Notes: a model not told the origin generated them from the letters alone. A DNA stretch of 64,000 nucleotides from Ardenticatenaceae bacterium (GCA_020634565.1 JACKBN010000017.1:1-64000); one strand, 5' to 3'; positions 52,529-62,010 are shown, counted from the first letter of the stretch. A program made the numbers and translations.

Positions 52529-52969
52529 TTAAGGAATTGCTAGATGGACCGTAATTGTTTGGTGTGCTGCGGGCAAATAGAACGGATCCGAAACAGCCAG
52601 CACCGTCTCGCTCTCTTCGGAGGCGTAGACCAGCCAACGGAATGGCCCGCTGCTCAAATCTTTTGGGGCAACCCACCAGGTAACACGCAGTTCATGGTCA
52701 AAAGCACCACGCCAGCCATCTACCTCATGCCATGCCCCATCAGGGTCTTGCCACTGCACGTGAGTCCACCATGCCGGGGAAACGGCCGTTTCTGCCACAG
52801 CCGCCAGCACAATAGAACCACCAGCGGAGGCAACGGCCGTTGCCGGTTGAGGAACGGGTGTTGGGCGCGGGGGCAATGCCGACACCGGCCAGGCGACAGT
52901 TGAGGCAAACAGTAAGAGAACTAAGCAAAAAATCAGACAACTTTGTTTTTTTAAAGAGATATTGGACAT
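52529..52969 (-). CDS. Small secreted protein, unknown
   Basis: A 146-residue protein with a signal peptide (SCLIFCLVLLLFASTVAWPVSA), a short Pro-rich segment, and a domain of about 100 residues rich in Trp (WWTHVQWQDPDGAWHEVDGW, FRWLVYASEESE), consistent with a beta-sandwich. GGGAGAAAAA precedes the ATG. It lies 83 nt upstream of the giant protein gene on the same strand and is likely co-transcribed, so a role with it at the surface is inferred. Confidence 0.55.
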   Translation of the reverse strand: MSNISLKKQSCLIFCLVLLLFASTVAWPVSALPPRPTPVPQPATAVASAGGSIVLAAVAETAVSPAWWTHVQWQDPDGAWHEVDGWRGAFDHELRVTWWVAPKDLSSGPFRWLVYASEESETVLAVSDPFYLPAAHQTITVHLAIP

Positions 52970-53151
52970 TTTTTCTCCCGAATAATTGGAGGATCTTTAA
53001 TGATCGGTTTTTGTGTGGCTCCACAGCAGAGCAAATACCGCCTTACGGCGTTGATTGTTTTTCAGCAAGTTGTTACCATTAGTTTGTAGCAAAAAAACGT
53101 AACCAATTCGTTTCCAACTGGGAAAAAGAATTGTAAAAGCTACCGCTAACT

Positions 53152-56100
53152 ATGTTTGAGATCCAACTATTTGGGCTGGCTACGGCACAATTTAAGGGGA
53201 CGCCACTCACCTTCCGTTCCGCCAAAATCCGAGCCTTACTCGCCTATTTGGCGGTTAATCCTGGTCAACCCCAGCGACGCGAGTTTCTGGCCACGCTGCT
53301 ATGGGGCGATGCCCCCGATAAACAAGCACGCTCCAGTTTACGCGTGGCGCTTAACCGCTTGCAGCAGACATTGGCCCCTGTTTTAGAAGCGGATCTGATG
53401 GGGGAACGGCCGTTGCTCGAAGTCACCCGCCAAACCGTGCAGCTCAACTTATCGCCAGCCTGGTGCTCGGTAGATACGGCCGTTTTCCAGGAGAAACTCA
53501 ATCAATGTCGCACCTGGTCCCCGGCTGACTGGTGGCGTCTGGCTGCCTGCATCCCCCATTTAGAAACGGCCGTTCATTTGTACCATGAGGATTTTCTGGC
53601 CGGACTGCATTTAGATGACTCGCCCGAATTTGAAGCGTGGCAGCTCACCCTGATGGAACGGTATTATCAACAATATGTAATGGCACTAGACGCGCTGGCC
53701 CGTCATTATTTGGTATTGGGCTATTATGATAAAGCACTAGCTTATGCGCGTCGGCTGCTGGCGAGTGAACCGTGGCGGGAACTACCCCATCGCCTCATCA
53801 TGCAAACCCTGGCCGAAATGGGCCAACCAGAGATGGCTTTGCAGCAGTTTCGTCAATGCCGCCGGATCTTGGCGCAGGAGCTAGATGCAGAACCAGATGA
53901 GGCAACTGTTGCCCTCGCCAAACAGATTGAAACCGGCCACTTCCACAAACGGCCGTTAGCCCCAGAAATACCCACACTATTTATTGGCCGCACAGAAGAG
54001 CTGCATTGGTTAAAAGCGCGACTCATTGATCCCACCCATCGTTTATTGACACTGGCTGGTCCAGGCGGCATAGGCAAAACCAGGCTCGCCCTGACGGCGG
54101 CTGAACAAATCGGCCACTATTTTCCCGATGGCGTCTGTTTTGTTTCTCTGGCAGATGTGGGCCAACCTAATGAGGCGGAAAACAGCCTCTTAGCAGCCCT
54201 GGCCGAAGCCCTGCCCATGCCCGTCGCAGAAGATCCCCCACTCCAGGAACAGGTTGTTTCTTATTTGAGTAAACGAGAATTGGTTATTGTGCTGGATAAC
54301 TTTGAGGATGTGTCCACGGCCGTTGGCCTGGTACTCGATTTGCTGGCGGCAGCGCCCCACGTGACGTTTCTGGTGACTTCCCGCATACGCTTGGATTGTC
54401 AGCCAGAGCAGGTATTCCACGTTAAGGGGTTGCCCATCCCCCCAAAAACAGCCGGAGCAGCTGCGCCTGATTATGCCAGCACGCGCCTCTTTCTGGAGCG
54501 CGCGCGCCAGCGGCTGCCTTACTTCACCCCCACCGCCACTGATTTACACCACATCGTGGACCTGTGCCGTTTAACCGATGGGATGCCTCTGGCGCTGCTG
54601 CTGGCCGCCAGTTGGGTGGAAGAGTTTAGCTGTGCCGAGATTGCTACGGCCGTTCGGCAAAACATGCGGCTCCTATCTAAAAGCACCACCGGCATCTTGC
54701 CCCGGCAGCGCAACGTCCAGGCCGTCTTTGAACATTCCTGGCAGCAATTATCCACGACTGAGCAAGCAGCACTGGCGCGATTGTCGCTATTTGTGGCTGA
54801 GTTTAGTCGTGAAGCGGCCCTGACAGTCGCCGAGGCCACGCCCACCATGCTCACCGTGCTCACAGCCAAATGTATGATTGAAGCTGTTGGGTCGGGTCGT
54901 TACCATTTCCATCCGCTGCTGCGGCACATGGCCGGGGAAAAACTGACCGCTTTGCCCGAAACAGAAGCCATCGCCCAAACAACATTTGTGGCCTGGTACG
55001 CTCAATTTTTAGCCAGACTTCAGGCAGACCTCAACGGCAGTGAGCAAATGGCGGCTGTTGCCAGCATTCGCCCAGAAAGCGCTAACGTGCGCCATGTCTG
55101 GCAGTTGGCCCTCGCCTCCGCCAACATCGCTGACATCGAGCAGTTGGCCTTTCCCCTGGCGGCCTTTTACGATGACACAGCTCAATATGCCGCTGGCCTG
55201 GCTCATTTTGAATGGGCCAAACAGCAGTTAGAAATCGCCGCAGCAACAGAGACCAAGGTCTATGCGCAGGTACTGCTCCTGCTCGGCATGTTTTTGGAGC
55301 GCATGCACCGTCACAAAGAAGCGATTTCTGTTTTGCAAACCATGTTGTCTCATACGGCCGTTGTCAATGATTGGGATCTGTCGGGTCAGGGCCAGTTTCG
55401 TTTGGGCTGCATCCTGATGCATGAGCAAGAAAGCAGTCAGGCTCTAGCTAGTTTGCAAAAAGCCGAACAAATTTTTACCCGCTTGGAAGATGAGGCCATG
55501 CTGGCCAAGATTTATCTCACGCAAGGTGGCATTTTGCGCTCGTTAGGACAATATACCTCCGCCCGCAAAAAGTTGGCGATAAGCCTTGAGCTGCGTCGCG
55601 AAATTGGCAATCCGCGCATGTTAACGATTGGGTTAAATGGATTTGGCTACTTGCTGATACGCATGGGCGAATTTACTGAGGCGGTCTCATTGCTACAAGA
55701 GAGTCTGGAACTAGAGCGGCAATTGGGCCATCAGGCGGGTATCGTCGCCACACTGATTAACTTAAGCCTTGCCTATGATCACCTGGAAAAGTGGGAGGCA
55801 GCAGAGTCAGGCTTGGCAGAAGCGCTGGACTTAACTCGCGCGTTGGAAGATCGGGAAGGAGAAGCCATTTGTCTCAACAACCTGGGCTATGCTGCCGTAA
55901 AACAAGGCTTTTATGAAAAGGCAATTCCCTACCTGCAAGAAAGTTTACGCATCAAACAGGAAAATCAGGCTAAAGTAGGCATCATTTTTTCTACCATTCA
56001 TCTGGGACATGCCTACATTGGGCTGAATCAGTTGGAAACAGCCCGCTCCTTATTGGTAGAGGCCTGTAGCCAGGCAGAAGCGTTAGCCCAAAAACCGCTG

Positions 56101-56253
56101 TGGCTCTCCTGCCAGGTTGCGCTGGCTCAACTGTGTCTGGCTGAGGGCAACAGGGATGAAGCCGTCCGGCTAGCCCGCCTGGTGCAAGCGGATGAAGCCG
56201 CCTGGGAGCAAAGCCGCCGTCAGGCCAGCTTGCTTCTGCAACAAATTGCCTAA
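53152..56253 (+). CDS. BTAD-STAND-TPR transcriptional regulator (SARP-like)
   Basis: A 1033-residue regulator. Residues 1-95 form an OmpR-like winged helix (IQLFGLATAQFKGTPLTF, RREFLATLLWGDAP). Residues 100-255 are a bacterial transcriptional activation domain (YHEDFLAGLHLDDSPEFEAW). A STAND ATPase follows with Walker A AGPGGIGKTRLAL, Walker B-like LVIVLDNFED and TSRIRLD. From about 620 the protein is TPR-type repeats (LGCILMHEQESSQALASLQKAEQIF and similar). Such proteins bind an unknown ligand, oligomerise with ATP and activate genes. Its 3' end meets the homologous gene at 56258 with a 4-nt gap. No clear ribosome site. Confidence 0.85.
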   Translation: MFEIQLFGLATAQFKGTPLTFRSAKIRALLAYLAVNPGQPQRREFLATLLWGDAPDKQARSSLRVALNRLQQTLAPVLEADLMGERPLLEVTRQTVQLNLSPAWCSVDTAVFQEKLNQCRTWSPADWWRLAACIPHLETAVHLYHEDFLAGLHLDDSPEFEAWQLTLMERYYQQYVMALDALARHYLVLGYYDKALAYARRLLASEPWRELPHRLIMQTLAEMGQPEMALQQFRQCRRILAQELDAEPDEATVALAKQIETGHFHKRPLAPEIPTLFIGRTEELHWLKARLIDPTHRLLTLAGPGGIGKTRLALTAAEQIGHYFPDGVCFVSLADVGQPNEAENSLLAALAEALPMPVAEDPPLQEQVVSYLSKRELVIVLDNFEDVSTAVGLVLDLLAAAPHVTFLVTSRIRLDCQPEQVFHVKGLPIPPKTAGAAAPDYASTRLFLERARQRLPYFTPTATDLHHIVDLCRLTDGMPLALLLAASWVEEFSCAEIATAVRQNMRLLSKSTTGILPRQRNVQAVFEHSWQQLSTTEQAALARLSLFVAEFSREAALTVAEATPTMLTVLTAKCMIEAVGSGRYHFHPLLRHMAGEKLTALPETEAIAQTTFVAWYAQFLARLQADLNGSEQMAAVASIRPESANVRHVWQLALASANIADIEQLAFPLAAFYDDTAQYAAGLAHFEWAKQQLEIAAATETKVYAQVLLLLGMFLERMHRHKEAISVLQTMLSHTAVVNDWDLSGQGQFRLGCILMHEQESSQALASLQKAEQIFTRLEDEAMLAKIYLTQGGILRSLGQYTSARKKLAISLELRREIGNPRMLTIGLNGFGYLLIRMGEFTEAVSLLQESLELERQLGHQAGIVATLINLSLAYDHLEKWEAAESGLAEALDLTRALEDREGEAICLNNLGYAAVKQGFYEKAIPYLQESLRIKQENQAKVGIIFSTIHLGHAYIGLNQLETARSLLVEACSQAEALAQKPLWLSCQVALAQLCLAEGNRDEAVRLARLVQADEAAWEQSRRQASLLLQQIA

Positions 56254-56257
56254 ATTG

Positions 56258-59200
56258 TTACGCTTCACTGTTGAGCAAAGCTCGATGAAACTGAATTTTT
56301 TGCAGATACCCTTCTTGTTGGCTGGTGCTGGGGAACTGCACGGCCGTTTCCAACAAAAACTGCCCACCTTTCTCCCGCACCAACTCCGCCCGCGCATCTG
56401 CCAATTCAGCCAGCAAAAGATAGGCTGTGTAAAACACCCGTCCCGGCTCCACCAGGCCATGCGGTGGCTTTTGCAGCAGTTGTTCAACGAGCTGATCGAG
56501 AACATTGGGCAGCAACGGCCGTTTCAACCGCACCAAACAGAGCAACCGCCCCGCCACACTCTCCAACGTCAGATGCCCCTGCTCCAGTTCCTGCCAGATG
56601 GCAATCGCCTGTTCATACGCCTCAATCGCTGCCGCATACGATTCTTGGGCCAAACGGCCGTTCCCCAGCACACACAGCGCCTTCGCTATAGTCGCCTGAT
56701 CCGCTAGCTCCCGCGCCTGCGCCAGCGCATCCTCCGCCAGCCGCACGCTAGCCGCAAAATCACCCAGATGCCCCTGCAAACGCGCCTGGCTCAAGCGCGT
56801 TTCCATCAAGCCCCAGCCGTCGCCGATGCGCTCACACAACTGCCACGTCTCCGCCAACACCGCTTCCGCCTGGGCAAACGCCCCCGTCAGCAGATGAATG
56901 TGGGCACTCAAATCCAGGGCCATCGCCTCCCCCTGCTGGTCGCCCACGGCACGGCAAACCTCCAGCGCGTCCGGCAGCAAATCCGCCACCTCACCAAAGC
57001 GATTCAGCTCCATAAACACTACCAGCAAATTCAGCAGCGCATTCCCCTCGCCGCGCCGGTCGCCCACCTCGCGGCTAATCGCCAGCGCCCGCTCGATGTG
57101 GCTGACCGCAGCGTCGTGATTACCCAGCTCCGAATCCACCAGCCCAATGTTCAGATGGGCCAAACTTTCAATCTGGCGAATGCCCGCCGCCTGGCAAATG
57201 GTTAGCGCCTGCCTAAACTGCACCTGCGCCGCAGCAAATTCACCCGCGTGCCAAAAATCGTTGCCCAAATTGATGCGTGCACTCGCCTCCAACCGCTGCT
57301 GCCCAATTTCTGCCGCCTGCGCCAACGCCTGCTGATGCGCCGCCTGCGCCGCCGCTGTTTCCCCCTGATCCAGGAGCACATTGCCCAGCGTATTCAAACT
57401 TTGCGCCGCCGCCCAGCCGAGATTGGCAGTTTGTGCCTGGATGATGGCTTGCTCCAGCTCCGGTTTGGCCGCCTCATAATTGCCCTGCGACCAGTGCACA
57501 TAGCCCCGGCACAGATTGGCAGTGGCCGTCACGCTCTCCGCATCAAACAGAGCCACCGCCTCATCGGCGGTCGTAATCGCCGCCTCATACTCGCCAACTT
57601 CGGTTAAAAAGAGCGCTTGCCGCACCCGAATCTCCGCTTGCAGTTGGGCCGAGCCAGCAGCAAACATCTCCGCCACCTGCGTCAGCACCGCCAAACCGGG
57701 ATGAAATAGCCCACGAATGTAAAAGTATACCGTCAAACCGCCCAACATTTGCGAAACGGCCGTTTCCTCCCCCAAATTCACCCAACGCCGCCACGCCGCC
57801 TGCACATTCTCAAATTCCTGAGCGATCGCTTGCAGACAGGCATCTGTCGCCGCGCCCATTTCTGGCAGATGGGTTTGCAGATGATTGGCAAAATAGGTGG
57901 CGTGAGCCTGCTGTACGGCCGTTGCCAACGCCCCATCTTCCGCCAGCTTTTCCGCCGCAAACTGACGCAGCAGCTCATGCAGGGTGTAACGGCCGTTTGC
58001 CTGCCGCAGAACGAGCGATTTCGCCAGCAGCGATTCCAGCACAAACCGATCCGCCTGGGTAACGGCCGTTGCCGCCGCCAAGCTGAACCCGCCCTGGAAC
58101 ACCGCCATCTGGGCAAAACCACGCTGCTCCACCGGCGTGAGCAACTGCCACGAATGGGCAAACACCGCCCGCATGCTGCGGTGCCGCTCCGGCAAATCCC
58201 GCAAATGCGTGCGCAGAAAGTCCAAATTCTGCTGCAACTCGTCCGCGACGTGCGCCGGACTGTGGTACGCCAGCGCCGCCGCCGCCAGCTCCAGCGCCAG
58301 CGGCACGCCATCCACCAACTGACAAATGTGGCGCAGGGCAGCCAGCGTTGCGTCGTCATCTGGCAAATCGGGGGCAAACTGCGCCGCCCGCTGCTGCAGC
58401 AACGCCAAAGCCGCCGCATCGCCATCCTCCAGCGGCAAACCGCTAAGCGGCAGCACCCACTCCTCGCGCAATTGCAGCCGCTCCCGCGAAGTGATGAGGA
58501 ACTGCACGTCGGGCGCTTGGACGAGCAACGGCCGTATCCAATCCACCACCTCGTCCACCAGCTGCTCCACGTTATCCAGCACCAGCAGCAGCTCCCGCTC
58601 GTGCAAAAAGTCACGCAGTTGATTGTTTTTGGCTCCCAGTTCCAAACCGAGCGCCTGGGCAACGGCCGTTTCCAGTTCATCCCCGCTTGTTGCCGCCGCC
58701 AGCGGCACAAAACAGACCCCGTTCAAATAATCCCGCTGCCGCAGATGGGCCACCGCCAGCGCCAGCCGCGTCTTGCCCATGCCGCCAATGCCCAGCAGCG
58801 TCACCAGCCGCGTCGCCGGGTCGTCCAGGCGCTGCTGGATGGCTGCCAGCTCTGCCTGCCGCCCCAGCAGCGGGCCACCTTCTGGCGGCAGCGGCCGTGC
58901 CGGGCTGGTGCGTGCCTGCCGGATACGCTGGTAAAGTCGCTCAGTTTCGGGCGCAGGCGGTACGCCTAGCTCCGCTTCCAGCAATTCGGCAAACTGCTGG
59001 TACTGCTGCAAGGCAGCATTGCTGTGCCCCTGCCGCGCCAGCACGCGCAACAACAACTGCTGCGACCGCTCCCGCAGCGGATCAAGTTCGACCAGTTTGT
59101 GTGCCATGCGGGCAGCAGCGGGCAAATCGCCAAAGCTAAACTGGTGCAGCGCTAACTGGTGCAGCCCACGCAGCGCCTGCTGCTGCCACTGCTCCCGCGC

Positions 59201-59665
59201 TACCAACAGCCATTCCTCAAAACGGCGCGCATCTCGCAAAAACAGGCCAGCCAGCAGCGGACCTCGGTATTTTTCCAGAGCCGATTGCAGGGGAACGGCC
59301 GTTGCCGCCTCCATACCCTGCTCATCCAGCAGCGCCAACGCCGCTTGTAATTCGGCCGTATCCAAGATGAAGGGGTAGTCGGGATTGCGCTGCACGCTTT
59401 GCCGCTCGATCAGCAGCAGGTCAGGCAGCAGCTGGCGCAGGTTGGAGAGCAGCACCCGCAGATTGCCCAGCGCCTGCTTTTGCGTGCGGTCGTCCCACAG
59501 CAAATCAGCCAGCGTCTCGCGGGGATGCGGTTGGGGATTGAGCAGCAAGTACGCCAGCAGCGCCTCTGCCTTGCGCGAGGCAAAATCGGTGATGAGCTGG
59601 CCATCGTGCAGCACCTGCATGCTGCCAAAAAGGCGAATTTCGAGTGCGGGGCTGGGTGAAGTCAA
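56258..59665 (-). CDS. BTAD-STAND-TPR transcriptional regulator (SARP-like), second
   Basis: An 1135-residue paralogue of the gene at 53152, in the opposite orientation and tail to tail. Winged helix (IRLFGSMQVLHDGQLITDF, ETLADLLWDDRTQKQ), BTAD, ATPase with LLGIGGMGKTRLALAVA, LLLVLDNVEQLVDE and TSRERLQLR, then about 12 helical TPR-like repeats (AAQAAHQQALAQAAEIGQQRLEASARINLG and similar). The start is a TTG 6 nt after AGGAG. The promoter faces the FEDPIFG gene at 59817, a candidate target. Confidence 0.85.
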   Translation of the reverse strand: MTSPSPALEIRLFGSMQVLHDGQLITDFASRKAEALLAYLLLNPQPHPRETLADLLWDDRTQKQALGNLRVLLSNLRQLLPDLLLIERQSVQRNPDYPFILDTAELQAALALLDEQGMEAATAVPLQSALEKYRGPLLAGLFLRDARRFEEWLLVAREQWQQQALRGLHQLALHQFSFGDLPAAARMAHKLVELDPLRERSQQLLLRVLARQGHSNAALQQYQQFAELLEAELGVPPAPETERLYQRIRQARTSPARPLPPEGGPLLGRQAELAAIQQRLDDPATRLVTLLGIGGMGKTRLALAVAHLRQRDYLNGVCFVPLAAATSGDELETAVAQALGLELGAKNNQLRDFLHERELLLVLDNVEQLVDEVVDWIRPLLVQAPDVQFLITSRERLQLREEWVLPLSGLPLEDGDAAALALLQQRAAQFAPDLPDDDATLAALRHICQLVDGVPLALELAAAALAYHSPAHVADELQQNLDFLRTHLRDLPERHRSMRAVFAHSWQLLTPVEQRGFAQMAVFQGGFSLAAATAVTQADRFVLESLLAKSLVLRQANGRYTLHELLRQFAAEKLAEDGALATAVQQAHATYFANHLQTHLPEMGAATDACLQAIAQEFENVQAAWRRWVNLGEETAVSQMLGGLTVYFYIRGLFHPGLAVLTQVAEMFAAGSAQLQAEIRVRQALFLTEVGEYEAAITTADEAVALFDAESVTATANLCRGYVHWSQGNYEAAKPELEQAIIQAQTANLGWAAAQSLNTLGNVLLDQGETAAAQAAHQQALAQAAEIGQQRLEASARINLGNDFWHAGEFAAAQVQFRQALTICQAAGIRQIESLAHLNIGLVDSELGNHDAAVSHIERALAISREVGDRRGEGNALLNLLVVFMELNRFGEVADLLPDALEVCRAVGDQQGEAMALDLSAHIHLLTGAFAQAEAVLAETWQLCERIGDGWGLMETRLSQARLQGHLGDFAASVRLAEDALAQARELADQATIAKALCVLGNGRLAQESYAAAIEAYEQAIAIWQELEQGHLTLESVAGRLLCLVRLKRPLLPNVLDQLVEQLLQKPPHGLVEPGRVFYTAYLLLAELADARAELVREKGGQFLLETAVQFPSTSQQEGYLQKIQFHRALLNSEA

Positions 59666-59816
59666 GCAAGTCTCCTGTTGTTCGTCGGATTGGCAATCCG
59701 ACCGACGATTGGGCTGATTATAGCGGAAACGGCCGTTTCTCTGAACGTTTTCTGAACGATGCCCCGCTATGCTCTCCTCAATGTAATAAACACCTACTTG
59801 TAACAGGAGAAATCAC

Positions 59817-60167
59817 ATGAGTATCTACGGTATTAAAGTAAATGGTTTTGAAGACCCCATTTTTGGCTTTGAAGATCCTATTTTCGGCTTCGAAGATCCC
59901 ATCTTTGGCTACAAAGAAGGCGAATTAAAAGCCAGTTTGTCCAACTTCATGGGCAAAAAGGTGCCTGCCAATCTGAAGCAGGATGGCAACGTGCTGCACA
60001 TGCAGGTCGCCAAGCTGGATAAACCCGTGCGGCTGGTGCCCGAAAACAAGGACAAAGCAGAGGGACTGTACAAACTGTTTGCCAAAGGTGCAGAAGTAAC
60101 CTTTGCCGTAGAAGAAGGTGATGCGCGCCGGGATGTGGCGGCCACCATTGTGTTGATTGGCAAATAA
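59817..60167 (+). CDS. Small protein with three FEDPIFG repeats, unknown family
   Basis: A 116-residue protein; AGGAG precedes the ATG. Residues 10-31 are three tandem copies of GFEDPIF, followed by GYKEGEL and a globular-looking basic domain of about 80 residues (LSNFMGKKVPANLKQDG through TIVLIGK). The 21-nt repeats differ at synonymous positions (GAAGACCCC, GAAGATCCT, GAAGATCCC), so the peptide rather than the DNA is kept. No signal peptide or membrane helix. I do not recognise the family. It is divergent from the STAND regulator and may be controlled by it. Confidence 0.7.
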   Translation: MSIYGIKVNGFEDPIFGFEDPIFGFEDPIFGYKEGELKASLSNFMGKKVPANLKQDGNVLHMQVAKLDKPVRLVPENKDKAEGLYKLFAKGAEVTFAVEEGDARRDVAATIVLIGK

Positions 60168-60174
60168 TTTCGCT

Positions 60175-60282
60175 GCCCCGCCAGGGCCTAAAGACCCCGG
60201 CTAGTCAAACAAAGCCCTAACGGGGCTTCTGCAACTAGCCTGCCTGTTCACGGGCAGGCGGGGTTCCTTCGGAGCCAACCAG
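60175..60282 (+). promoter_or_regulatory. Structured leader with sequestered ribosome site (riboswitch-like)
   Basis: A GC-rich 108-nt segment with several mutually exclusive stems: CCCCGCC (60176-60182) with GGCGGGG (60257-60263 region), GGCTAGT (60199-60205) with ACTAGCC (60234-60240), GCCTGCC (60238-60244) with GGCAGGC (60253-60259), and GGTTCC (60262-60267) with GGAGCC (60271-60276). The last hairpin hides the GGAG that serves the ATG at 60283. No known riboswitch class was recognised. Confidence 0.4.
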
Positions 60283-60471
60283 ATGAAACCGGCTGATGAT
60301 CAACTGTATGAGGTTTATCTGCTGCGCCTGTGGCGACACAGCACCGATGCACCCTGGCGCGTCACGCTAGAAAGTGCTGAAAGCGGAAGCCAACAGCATT
60401 TCGCCACCATCGAGGCGCTGGCACAATTTCTGGAAACCAACACCAATCAATCAAAAAATCAGGCAAAGTGA
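60283..60471 (+). CDS. Small conserved-looking protein (62 residues), unknown
   Basis: A 62-residue cytosolic protein: LYEVYLLRLWRHSTDAPWRVTLESAESG then HFATIEALAQFLE. The LRLWR and APWRVTLES pattern with a final short helix looks like a compact alpha/beta mini-domain that I have seen in similar small proteins, but no function can be given. GGAG lies 8 nt upstream inside a hairpin. The next gene starts about 80 nt downstream. Confidence 0.55.
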   Translation: MKPADDQLYEVYLLRLWRHSTDAPWRVTLESAESGSQQHFATIEALAQFLETNTNQSKNQAK

Positions 60472-60554
60472 AAACAATCCTTCAGAAACTATACGTCGCG
60501 TTCATCACGGGACAGGTAGTTTTCAGGAACATCTCAATATGGAAGCAAAAATCT

Positions 60555-61721
60555 ATGAAACCCAAACATCTTTCTCTTCTTCTAGGGCTATTTACGTTGA
60601 CAACCATCCTGTTGCTAAGTTTGTGGGTGTTGTTTGGCAAGGCGGGAACGGCCGTAGCCGGAGGCCCCTGGTACGTCAACGCCAGCACGGGCAGCGACAG
60701 CAACAGTTGCCTCAGCGCGGGCAGCCCCTGCGCCACCATCAATGGGGCGTTGGGCAAAGCAGCCCCCGGCGACACCATCAATATTGCTGCGGGAACGTAC
60801 GACGAAACGATCTCGATTGACCAGGCGGTCAACTTTGTTGGCGCGGGTGCGGGTCAGACGATTTTGACGAAGAGCAGTGGAGGAACGGCCGTTACCATTC
60901 AAGACGGCAACGGCAACCTCACCCAATTTCTCGTCACCATGCAGGATTTAGCCATTCAGGATTCGGCGGGCGGCGGTCTGCTAACGCTGGAAGCCGCCGA
61001 GCTGACCAACGTCGTCATCCAAAACAACAATGGCCAGGGCATTTACAACGCTGGCACCATCACCATTACCAATAGCAGCATCAGGAACAATGTGTCGGCC
61101 ACCTCCAGCGGCGCAGCCATCATCAATTTTGATATTGCTCGCATGACCATGTTTGATGTGACCATCAGCGGCAACGTGAACGACAACTCCATCGTGCATG
61201 TGCAAAACAACGCCCATGCCACCCTGACCAACGTGACGATCAGCGGCAACTACACCGGCACCGCGCTGGTAACCTCCGGCAGCGCCATCGTCACCACCAC
61301 CAACGTCACTATCGCCAACAATACTGGCAACGGCCTGGAAGATTACAGCGGCGGCGTGGCCATGCAAAACACAGCCATTGCCAACAATGAGACGCCCAAC
61401 TGCTGGACCACCGTCACGTCATTAGGCAACAATTTGGAAAGCGCCAACACCTGCGGCTTCAATCAGCCCAGCGACATCGTGAGCACCGATCCGCAGTTGG
61501 AACCGCTGGGTAGCAACGGGGGCGCTGTGCAAACACAACTACCTGCCAGCGGCAGCCCGCTCATCGACGCAGGCCACAATGATGTTTGTCCGGCAACAGA
61601 TCCGCGCGGGGTGATACGGCCGTTCGACGGCGACGACAATGGCTCAAAAATCTGTGACATCGGCGCAGCAGAATACGGCAGCATCATCAATCAGCTCTTT
61701 TTGCCGATGATTGTGAAGTAA
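60555..61721 (+). CDS. Secreted right-handed beta-helix protein
   Basis: About 388 residues; the start is the ATG of MKPKHLSLL, followed by a signal segment (LSLLLGLFTLTTILLLSLWVLFG). The body is a parallel beta-helix starting WYVNASTGSDSNSCLSAGSPCATINGAL, with repeated turns such as VVIQNNNGQGIYNAGTITITNSSIRNN and an AEYGSI end typical of choice-of-anchor-Q proteins. It ends in LFLPMIVK, similar to the LPLTM motif in the giant protein. Likely surface polysaccharide-binding or lyase-like; no catalytic residues can be named. Confidence 0.8.
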   Translation: MKPKHLSLLLGLFTLTTILLLSLWVLFGKAGTAVAGGPWYVNASTGSDSNSCLSAGSPCATINGALGKAAPGDTINIAAGTYDETISIDQAVNFVGAGAGQTILTKSSGGTAVTIQDGNGNLTQFLVTMQDLAIQDSAGGGLLTLEAAELTNVVIQNNNGQGIYNAGTITITNSSIRNNVSATSSGAAIINFDIARMTMFDVTISGNVNDNSIVHVQNNAHATLTNVTISGNYTGTALVTSGSAIVTTTNVTIANNTGNGLEDYSGGVAMQNTAIANNETPNCWTTVTSLGNNLESANTCGFNQPSDIVSTDPQLEPLGSNGGAVQTQLPASGSPLIDAGHNDVCPATDPRGVIRPFDGDDNGSKICDIGAAEYGSIINQLFLPMIVK

Positions 61722-61767
61722 ACCAGCAAAAATAGATGCAATTGCAACAAATTTTAAGGTTGAATGA

Positions 61768-61797
61768 TTGACGGCCGTTCCCTCAATTTTTTATAAT
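61768..61797 (+). promoter_or_regulatory. Sigma-70-type promoter of the RNA gene
   Basis: TTGACG (61768-61773), an 18-nt spacer and a consensus TATAAT (61792-61797). The -35 box overlaps the iterated octamer ACGGCCGT at 61771-61778. Start of transcription is expected near 61804. Confidence 0.75.
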
Positions 61798-61803
61798 GCA
61801 GGC

Positions 61804-62010
61804 ATATCTAAGCCATATCACCCCGGATGAAACGGTAGATTGGCCAGGAACTAGGCACTTTTGAAATCTCCAACCGTGAGCCAGCTTGCTTCCGTTGAAG
61901 TAACTGCCCAGGAAGCCAACAACTGTCATTGGCCACGATGAGATTCACCAACATAAGGCTGCTGAAACTTGTGCACTTCCAGGTCTACCGTCCCTCTCCG
62001 GGGTTTCTTT
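61804..62010 (+). ncRNA. ssrS: Candidate 6S RNA
   Basis: No ORF covers this segment, but it folds on paper into one long rod. CCCCGGA (61821-61827) pairs with TCCGGGG (61997-62003); ACGGTAGA (61832-61839) with TCTACCGT (61984-61991); GGAA and GCAC (61847-61858) with GTGC and TTCC (61971-61980); then a bubble larger on its 3' side (61946-61970); AATCTC (61865-61870) with GAGATT (61940-61945); CGTG-A-GCCA (61875-61883) with TGGCCACG (61930-61937); and GCTTCC (61888-61893) with GGAAGC (61911-61916). A strong promoter precedes it and TTTCTTTTT follows the closing stem. Length near 200 nt, closing stem, central bubble and terminal stem fit 6S RNA, which binds sigma-70 RNA polymerase. Identification is by shape only. 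Confidence 0.6.

Noticed and set aside
57749..58969. 406-residue + strand ORF rich in Arg and Gln
   Set aside because: Antisense shadow of the TPR and STAND region of the regulator at 56258-59665; composition is that of a reversed GC-rich gene.
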